Shown here: positions 58,662-64,000 of the stretch, one piece after another
Layout of the letters: each line of letters opens with the position of its first letter
Numbering within the stretch: position 1 is the first letter of the stretch
Assembly: GCA_910575815.1 (NCBI GenBank)
Contig: CAJTFN010000020.1
Span: 1-64,000 of the forward strand
Source of the DNA: Oscillospiraceae bacterium
GTDB lineage: Bacteria > Bacillota > Clostridia > Oscillospirales > Oscillospiraceae
DNA: 64,000 nucleotides
Direction: 5' to 3'
Translations under genes and position numbers: made by a program
Notes under the pieces: model-generated
What the model was told of the DNA's origin: nothing
Seen by the model: the letters and a program-made list of their open reading frames with translations, nothing else
Database searches by the model: none

Positions 58662-59575
58662 ATTCCGCTTACATCGCGTCGATCCTCAATTCCACCCTCC
58701 GCTCGACCACGCCGATTCTTCTGGCGGCGCTGGGCAGCGCCGTCTGCAGCCGGGTGGGCGTGTTCAACATTGCGCTGGAGGCCCAGATGCTCATTGCCAG
58801 CTTCGCTTCCATCGCGGTAAACTATTTCACAGGGAGCATCCTGCTGTCTGTCTCCGCTGGCATCCTCTCCGGAGCACTGGTGGGACTGATTGTGGCGGTG
58901 CTCCAGGTGAAATACAAGGCGGCGGACATGGTGGTGGGTACGTCTTTGAACCTGCTGATTCAGGGAGGCACGACCTTCCTGCTGTATCTGATTTTCGGCC
59001 TCCGAGGCTCCCTGGTGGACAACCGGCTGGTCTCCCTGGCCAAGATCAATCTGCCCGTCATCCGGGACATTCCCTTCCTGGGCCGTGTGCTGGAGAATCT
59101 GACCATTGTGGACTATCTCTCCTACATCATTGCCCTGCTGCTGTTCATCTGGCTGTTTAAGACGGTTTCCGGCTTCCGCATCCTGTCCGTGGGCATCAAC
59201 AAGGCGGCGGCGGAGAGCCTGGGCACCAAGGCCGTCCGCATACAGATGGGGATGGTCGTGCTCTCCGGGGCCCTCTGCGGCCTGGGAGGCACGGTACTGA
59301 GCATGGGGCAGGTCATTATGTTCACGGAGAACATGACCTCCGGCCGGGGCTTTATCGCCATGGCGGCCGCCAGTCTGGGAATGTCGCATCCGCTGATGAC
59401 CATTCTCTCCAGCCTGTTTTTCGGCCTGTGCCAGGGCATTGGTCTTGCTTTGCAGAACATCATCAAGAGCCAGCTGACCATGACGCTGCCTTATATCGCG
59501 ACGATTGTGGCGCTGGTGCTCTTCAGCCGCCAGCTGAAACCCTCTGCCAAGCTGAAAAAGCAGGGGAAAGCGTAA
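58658..59575 (+). CDS. nucleoside ABC importer permease 2 (305 aa)
   Basis: Second BPD_transp_2 permease (NupQ-like): FNIALEAQMLIASFASIAVN is the family loop, and GRGFIAMAAASLGMSHPLMT and SLFFGLCQGIGLALQN are typical of the C-terminal half. Forms the channel heterodimer with permease 1. Confidence 0.93.
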   Translation: MNSAYIASILNSTLRSTTPILLAALGSAVCSRVGVFNIALEAQMLIASFASIAVNYFTGSILLSVSAGILSGALVGLIVAVLQVKYKAADMVVGTSLNLLIQGGTTFLLYLIFGLRGSLVDNRLVSLAKINLPVIRDIPFLGRVLENLTIVDYLSYIIALLLFIWLFKTVSGFRILSVGINKAAAESLGTKAVRIQMGMVVLSGALCGLGGTVLSMGQVIMFTENMTSGRGFIAMAAASLGMSHPLMTILSSLFFGLCQGIGLALQNIIKSQLTMTLPYIATIVALVLFSRQLKPSAKLKKQGKA

Positions 59576-59594
59576 AGAGAGCCTATTTTAAAGT

Positions 59595-59633
59595 GGAGCG
59601 CCGGCCCTCTGGAAGCAGGGGAGCCGGCGCTCC
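59595..59633 (+). terminator. hairpin between permease 2 and the phosphorylase gene
   Basis: GGAGCGCCGGC pairs with GCCGGCGCTCC; no T-run directly after, so attenuation or processing within the operon is likelier than full termination. Confidence 0.55.
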
Positions 59634-59660
59634 GCAGGATTTTATCAGGAGGTTTTTCGT

Positions 59661-60416
59661 ATGCCCACAACAAAAGAAAAGGTATTACTGCCCTGTATTC
59701 ATGTGGCGGAGGGCGATATTCCGCCCAGGGTTCTGGTCTGCGGTGACCCCTCCCGGGCCGAGCGGATTTCCCGGCGCTTTGAAAACCCGGTGTGCCTGGC
59801 AAAGAACCGGGAATACTGGACTTACTCCGGCGTCTGCCAGGGGGTTCCGGTGGCGGTGACCTCCCACGGCGTGGGCTGCGGAGGCGCGGCCATTGCCTTT
59901 GAGAGCCTGTGGCGGGCCGGAGCCAAGGCGGTTATCCGGGTGGGCACCTGCGGCGGGATGCAGCCGGAGGTCACCGCCGGCAGCCTGGTGGTGGTGACAG
60001 CCGCCTGCCGGGAGGAAGGGGTTACGGAGAAGATGATTCCCCTGTCCTATCCCGCCGTTGCCGATGGCGAGACGGTGGCCGCCCTGGCCCAGGCGGCCCG
60101 GGACCGGGGTGTGGCAGTCCATAAGGGAATCGTTTTGACTCAGGCGCTGTTCTACCCCGGTTTCCTGGAGTCCACCGTGAAGCTCTACGCCAAGGCAGGG
60201 GTGAAGGCCATGGAAAACGAGGTGGCCAGTTTGCTGGTGGTGTCCTCCCTCCATGGGGTGAAGGCCGGGGCCATTTTGGCGGTGGACGCGCCGGCCTTTG
60301 AGCTGGTAGGCGTGGATGGCTACAGCCAAACCGCGGACGGCGCCGACGTGGCCCAGGCGGTGGAGAACGAGATTGACATTGCCCTGGACGCTTTGGTGCG
60401 GATTCCGTTGGACTGA
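59661..60416 (+). CDS. nucleoside phosphorylase, NP-I family (251 aa)
   Basis: Second NP-I enzyme of the window: VLVCGDPSRAERISRRFENP (phosphate loop), TSHGVGCGGAAIAFESLWRA, IRVGTCGGMQPEVTAGSLVV and KAMENEVASLLVVSSLHGVK (MENE where many have EME). Closest in type to uridine phosphorylase/DeoD-like. Last gene of the importer operon, so imported nucleosides are split at once. Confidence 0.88.
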   Translation: MPTTKEKVLLPCIHVAEGDIPPRVLVCGDPSRAERISRRFENPVCLAKNREYWTYSGVCQGVPVAVTSHGVGCGGAAIAFESLWRAGAKAVIRVGTCGGMQPEVTAGSLVVVTAACREEGVTEKMIPLSYPAVADGETVAALAQAARDRGVAVHKGIVLTQALFYPGFLESTVKLYAKAGVKAMENEVASLLVVSSLHGVKAGAILAVDAPAFELVGVDGYSQTADGADVAQAVENEIDIALDALVRIPLD

Positions 60417-60528
60417 GAGGGGGTTATCAGACAAGCCGGATTGTGTGTTCCCGGCGGGCTTTTGCGGTTGTGCCGCATAGGTCATATGTTTCCGCCGCAG
60501 ACAGCGCCGGGAGGAGGGAAGTGTGCTT

Positions 60529-60938
60529 ATGGTACGTAAAATCATGCGGGACGAGGCGTTTTTGTCCCAAAGGGCGGAACCCGCCTCGCTGGGGGACCTG
60601 GAAGTGGCCCGGGACCTGCTGGACACGCTGGCGGCTCACCGGGACGGCTGCGTGGGTATGGCGGCGAACATGATCGGCGTAAACAAACGTGTGATTGTGT
60701 TTGATAACGAGGGAACCGATACGGTGCTCTTCAATCCGGAGATTGTAAAAAATCTGAGCCCTACCAGACGGAGGAGGGCTGTTTGTCCCTTCCCGGCGTC
60801 CGCAAGGTTCGGCGATGGAAATCGATTAAGGTGCGGTATCAAAACGAGAGGTTTCAGCTCCGGTTCAAAACCTTCACCGGCTGGACGGCCCAGATCATCC
60901 AGCACGAAATCGACCATTGCGAAGGGGTGTTGATTTAA
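60529..60938 (+). pseudogene. peptide deformylase-like gene with a single-base frameshift
   Basis: Motif 1 GMAANMIGVNKRVIVFDNEG and ALL up to LFNPEIVK are in one frame; then one missing A in an A-run (60747-60752) shifts the frame. Restoring it gives KSEPYQTEEGCLSLPGVRKV (motif EGCLS) and TAQIIQHEIDHCEGVLI (HExxH), a complete PDF_2-type deformylase that ends 2 bases before yaaA. It may be truly broken, or an assembly error in a homopolymer. GGAGG precedes the start. Confidence 0.85.
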
Positions 60939-60940
60939 GC

Positions 60941-61687
60941 ATGCGCATCATCATCGCGCCCGCCAAAAAGATGGTGACGGACACGGACAATTTCCCCATA
61001 GATGGTCTGCCGGTTTTCCTGGAGCGGACGGAGCGGCTGCGGGCTGTTTTGCGGGGGATGCCGCCCGAGGCCTTGCAGGCCCTGTGGAAATGTAGCGACG
61101 CCATCGCCCGTCAGAATGTAGAACGGCTGGAGGGGATGGACTTGCGCCGCTGCCGCACCCCCGCCCTTCTGGCCTACGAGGGTATTCAGTACCGCTACAT
61201 GGCGCCGGGAGTGATGGAGTCGGGGCCGCTGGACTACCTCCGGGAACGTCTGCGGATTCTCTCCGGCTTTTACGGATTGCTGCGTCCCTTTGACGGCGTG
61301 ACGCCTTACCGGCTGGAGATGCAGTCGAAGCTGCCGGTGGACGGCTGCCGGGATCTCTACGGCTTTTGGGGGAACCGGCTGGCCCGGCGGCTGAGCGGCG
61401 AGACGGATTTCGTCTTGAATCTGGCCTCCAGGGAGTACAGTCGCGCGGTGGAGCCGCATTTGCCTTCGTCCGTTCGCTTCGTCACCTGTACTTTCGGACA
61501 GTGGAAGGACGGCAGGGTTGTGGAAAAGGGAACGATGTGCAAGATGGCCCGGGGACAGATGGCGCGCTGGCTGGCGGAGAATAACGTTACCCGCCGGGCG
61601 GATATCCGGGCCTTTGACCAATTGGGGTACCGCTTTCGGCCGGAGTTGTCGGCGGAGGAGCACGACGTGTTTCTCAGGGAAGGCTGA
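60941..61687 (+). CDS. yaaA: YaaA-family peroxide stress protein (248 aa)
   Basis: MRIIIAPAKKMVTDTDNFPI is the family opening; AYEGIQYRYMAPGVMESGPL, LSGFYGLLRPFDGVTPYRLE, YGFWGNRLARRL and the C-terminal GTMCKMARGQMARWLAENNV are all typical. In E. coli YaaA lowers free iron and DNA damage under hydrogen peroxide. The ATG at 60941 is used because the longer frame overlaps the deformylase. Confidence 0.93.
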   Translation: MRIIIAPAKKMVTDTDNFPIDGLPVFLERTERLRAVLRGMPPEALQALWKCSDAIARQNVERLEGMDLRRCRTPALLAYEGIQYRYMAPGVMESGPLDYLRERLRILSGFYGLLRPFDGVTPYRLEMQSKLPVDGCRDLYGFWGNRLARRLSGETDFVLNLASREYSRAVEPHLPSSVRFVTCTFGQWKDGRVVEKGTMCKMARGQMARWLAENNVTRRADIRAFDQLGYRFRPELSAEEHDVFLREG

Positions 61688-61750
61688 GGGTGGGGCCATA
61701 CTCCATGACCGCTTTTTTCCCGTACCCTTGAAAAGCTGCAATAACGTTTT

Positions 61751-61786
61751 CAGCCAGCGGACACCGTCCGCTGGCTGTGTGTTTTT
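61751..61786 (+). terminator. terminator after yaaA
   Basis: CAGCCAGCGGAC and GTCCGCTGGCTG form a perfect 12-bp stem, then TGTGTTTTT. Confidence 0.88.
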
Positions 61787-61923
61787 GCGATTGTAAAGTT
61801 TGAAACAAGGCGCTTTTATGATTTGCCGCAGATGCGGTTCCGCTGCCGTTTACCGGCGGAGGCGGTTTGATAAAACGAAATCTACGCTGCAAAACCCAGC
61901 TCCCAAAGGGGAATGGATGGCGT

Positions 61924-62379
61924 TCAGGGACGGCGGTCCAGCTCCTTGCGGATGGCCTTGGCCAGGAGTTCCTGACCCTCGGGAGAGCGCAGGGCCTCCA
62001 GGGCGGCGGAGCGCAGCAGATTCTGGAAGGAGGGGCTTTTCAGCAGGGCTCCGAAGACCGCGCCGTCCTCCTGCACCGCCGCGGGGCGAGGCTTGCTCCG
62101 GACTGGCTGAGGCGCTGGAATGGGGCCGTCGTCGGGGACGTCGCCGCCGTTCAGCCAGGTCTCCATGCGGGTGGGGTCGTCGCTCTCCCCGCGCAGATAG
62201 AAGAGGGAGACGCCGAAGTAGTCCGCCAGCTTTTTCTGCTGGTCCTGGGTGGGCGTCTGCCTCCCGGTCTCGAACTTGTCCATGGCCGTCTTGGGAAAGC
62301 CCAGGGCGGCGGAGAGGGCGGGCCGGCTGAGGCCCCGCTCCGTGCGGAGCGCCTCCAGGCGCTGCGCCAGTGTTACCAT
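61924..62379 (-). CDS. XRE-family regulator with helical C-terminus (151 aa)
   Basis: Helix-turn-helix at residues 5-60 (LEALRTERGLSRPALSAALG, KFETGRQTPTQDQQKKLADY, FGVSLFYLRGES), a Pro-rich linker (DDGPIPAPQPVRSKPRPAAV) and a C-terminal amphipathic part (LLRSAALEALRSPEGQELLA). Eighteen bases downstream of nrdG in the same direction, so it may belong to the nrd operon. Confidence 0.88.
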   Translation of the reverse strand: MVTLAQRLEALRTERGLSRPALSAALGFPKTAMDKFETGRQTPTQDQQKKLADYFGVSLFYLRGESDDPTRMETWLNGGDVPDDGPIPAPQPVRSKPRPAAVQEDGAVFGALLKSPSFQNLLRSAALEALRSPEGQELLAKAIRKELDRRP

Positions 62380-62397
62380 GATGGAAAACCTCCGTTT

Positions 62398-62925
62398 TCA
62401 GCGCCGGTCCGGCAGAAGGGTCATGTTCCCGCTCTCCCGGGTGGCGTTTAAGTTGATGAGCCGCTGGTTGGAGCTGCCCCGGAAGCGGAGGGAGATGTCC
62501 TTCAGCTCCTCCACAAACCGGCCGTCCACCAGCACGTCCAGCAGATTCAGCAGCCCGTCCGTAGCCTCACAGCGGGGATGAGAGCCCTCCGTCAAGAGTT
62601 CTTCATAGGTAAACCCGCTGAAGGCCCAGACGGTTTTCTCGGGATAAGCCGCCTTCACCCGCCGGACAAAGGGAAGAAGCGCCCGCTGGTTCTCCGGCTC
62701 GAAGGGCTCGCCACCCAGCAGGGTCAGGCCGTTGACATAACTGGGGGAGAGGAGGGAGAGAATCCGCTCCTCCGTTTCCTCCGTAAAGGGCTGTCCGTAG
62801 TCAAAGGCCCAGGTCTGTGGCTGGAAGCAGTGCTCGCAGTGGTTGGTGCAGCCGGAGACGAACAGCGTCACCCGGACGCCCTCGCCGTTGGCGACGTCGC
62901 AGTCTTTGATTTCGCCGTAATACAC
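62398..62925 (-). CDS. nrdG: anaerobic ribonucleotide reductase activating protein
   Basis: Radical SAM activase that installs the glycyl radical on NrdD and releases 5'-deoxyadenosine. The cluster motif is in LFVSGCTNHCEHCFQPQTWA (CxxxCxxC), followed by LTLLGGEPFEPENQRALLPF. Immediately downstream of nrdD. Size normal. Confidence 0.95.
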   Translation of the reverse strand: MYYGEIKDCDVANGEGVRVTLFVSGCTNHCEHCFQPQTWAFDYGQPFTEETEERILSLLSPSYVNGLTLLGGEPFEPENQRALLPFVRRVKAAYPEKTVWAFSGFTYEELLTEGSHPRCEATDGLLNLLDVLVDGRFVEELKDISLRFRGSSNQRLINLNATRESGNMTLLPDRR

Positions 62926-62980
62926 GGTTTAATACCTCTCAATTGGAATGAACGGGAACAACTCCGCGTTTCTGATGAAC

Positions 62981-64000
62981 TCAGAGGTGGAGCACCCGGT
63001 CCCGGATTTCCTGGGTCCGGCCCTGGTTCCAGAATTGGGTCCCGATGTAGCCGCAGGTTCGCCGGGCGACGTTCATCTTGTCCTGATCGGTGTTGCCGCA
63101 CTTGGGGCACTTCCACACCAATTTGCCGTGCTCCTCTTCAATTCGAATCTCGCCGTCCCAGCCGCAGACCTGGCAGTAATCGCTCTTGGTGTTCAGCTCG
63201 GCGTAGATGATGTTGTCATAGATGAACTTCATCACCTGGAGCACGGCTTCCAGGTTGTTCTGCATATCCGGCACCTCCACGTAGCTGATGGCCCCGCCGG
63301 GGGAGAGATGCTGGAACTGGGCCTCAAATTTCAGCTTATCGAAGGCGTTGATATTCTCCGTCACGTGGACATGGTAGGAGTTTGTGATATAGCCCTTGTC
63401 GTTGATGCCCTCCACGATGCCGAAGCGGCGCTGGAGGCACTTGGCGAATTTATAGGTGGTGGACTCCAGGGGCGTTCCGTAGAGGCTGAAATCAATGTTG
63501 TGCTCCGCCTTCCACTTCCGGCAGGCCGCGTTCATGGCCTCCATGATTTCCAGGGCGAAGGGGGTGGCGGAGGGGTCCGTGTGGCTCTTGCCCGTCATGT
63601 ATTTCACGCACTCGTAGAGGCCGGCGTAGCCCAAGGAGATGGTGGAATAGCCGCCGTAGAGGAGCTTATCAATGGGTTCGCCCTTTTTCAGGCGGGCGCA
63701 GGCGCCGTATTGCCAGAGAATGGGAGCCACGTCGGAGGGGGTGCCCTTCAAACGCTCGTGGCGGCACAGCAGCGCCCGGTGGCACAGCTCCAGACGCTCG
63801 TCGAAAATCTTCCAGAACTTTTCGAGGTTCCCCCCGGAGCTCAGGGCCACGTCGGGGAGGTTGATGGTCACCACACCCTGGTTGAAGCGGCCGTAATACT
63901 TGGGCTTTCCGGTTTCCGGATCCACGTAGGGCGTCAGGAAGCTGCGGCAGCCCATGCAGGTGTAGCAATGGCCCTCGCCATTCTTGTCCACCTTCAACTC
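62981..64000 (-). CDS. nrdD: anaerobic ribonucleoside-triphosphate reductase, 3' part (runs off the window)
   Basis: Only the C-terminal ~340 residues are in view. FNQGVVTINLPDVALSSGGN, the active-site region HVHVTENINAFDKLKFEAQF, a zinc ribbon (YCQVCGWDGE ... WKCPKCGNTD) and the glycyl radical loop RRTCGYIGTQFWNQGR. Reduces ribonucleoside triphosphates without oxygen. The 5' end lies beyond position 64000. Confidence 0.96.
   Translation of the reverse strand, partial: ELKVDKNGEGHCYTCMGCRSFLTPYVDPETGKPKYYGRFNQGVVTINLPDVALSSGGNLEKFWKIFDERLELCHRALLCRHERLKGTPSDVAPILWQYGACARLKKGEPIDKLLYGGYSTISLGYAGLYECVKYMTGKSHTDPSATPFALEIMEAMNAACRKWKAEHNIDFSLYGTPLESTTYKFAKCLQRRFGIVEGINDKGYITNSYHVHVTENINAFDKLKFEAQFQHLSPGGAISYVEVPDMQNNLEAVLQVMKFIYDNIIYAELNTKSDYCQVCGWDGEIRIEEEHGKLVWKCPKCGNTDQDKMNVARRTCGYIGTQFWNQGRTQEIRDRVLHL

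Noticed and set aside
61818..61923. Possible small zinc-ribbon gene starting MICRRCGS on the plus strand
   Set aside because: Only one CxxC pair, no second knuckle before it enters sequence antisense to the XRE gene, and no clear ribosome site.
1..64000. CRISPR arrays, tRNA or rRNA genes
   Set aside because: No regularly spaced repeats and no cloverleaf or rRNA sequence noticed by eye; a tRNAscan or CRISPR search would be needed to exclude a single missed tRNA.

Overview
The window looks like a chromosomal segment of an anaerobic, spore-forming, GC-rich Bacillota, most like the Oscillospiraceae (Flavonifractor/Lawsonibacter/Oscillibacter-type). This is an inference from gene content: dipicolinate synthase dpaA/dpaB, an alpha/beta small acid-soluble spore protein (SASP), anaerobic ribonucleotide reductase nrdD/nrdG, a BMP-type nucleoside importer and Clostridia-type mobile elements. 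There is no rRNA, tRNA or CRISPR array that I can see.

Layout. (1) 0.1-10.2 kb: a leftward run of small accessory genes of a plasmid/phage/ICE-like replicon (sigma-like, BRCT, DUF3846, Cys-cluster protein, YqaJ exonuclease, DUF932, Mor-like, SLOG) with hairpins between genes, closed by a rightward XRE regulator. Bases 1-137 hold no gene. (2) 10.2-18.4 kb: a leftward defence operon, XRE regulator - hsdR - hsdM - hsdS - AbiTii-like - DUF2971. (3) 18.4-26.5 kb: core genes (ProX/YbaK deacylase, murC, cca, DUF3795, yjjG-like HAD, dpaA, dpaB), a TmrB-like pseudogene and two inverted copies of a 162-bp MITE-like repeat. (4) 26.56-40.19 kb: a 13.6-kb mobilizable element (serine recombinase, relaxase with a nested membrane-protein gene, MobC, RepA-like ATPase, DUF6076, type I RM remnants) inserted inside a SASP gene and separating its last codons from the rest. 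(5) 40.7-60.4 kb: a nucleoside / 5'-deoxynucleoside salvage island. (6) 60.5-64 kb: frameshifted peptide deformylase, yaaA, an XRE gene, nrdG and the 3' part of nrdD, which runs off the window.

Most interesting system. Inside the mobilizable element, a 4-kb cassette sits between broken ends of a second type I RM locus: TetR regulator - tyrosine recombinase - a 220-bp segment bounded by inverted recombinase-type sites - REC-GGDEF diguanylate cyclase - PilZ receptor - 5' end of a secreted surface protein. The bounded segment carries a near-consensus promoter (TTGTCA, 17 bp, TATAAT) that points away from the cyclase in this assembly. Flipping it would aim the promoter at the operon. I read this as a self-contained, phase-variable c-di-GMP/surface switch riding on a mobile element, captured in the OFF orientation.

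The salvage island holds two modules. An importer (lipoprotein, ATPase, two permeases, phosphorylase) diverges from a catabolic operon (phosphorylase, cytidine deaminase, MtnK kinase, adenine deaminase, two nucleoside-hydrolase-fold proteins); both have near-consensus sigma-A promoters. Next to them are MTA/SAH-type deaminase + purine nucleoside phosphorylase, an MtnA-like isomerase + class II aldolase, a DeoR regulator and an iron alcohol dehydrogenase. Together these could take methylthioadenosine or 5'-deoxyadenosine to hypoxanthine, DHAP and an alcohol (a DHAP-shunt-like route).
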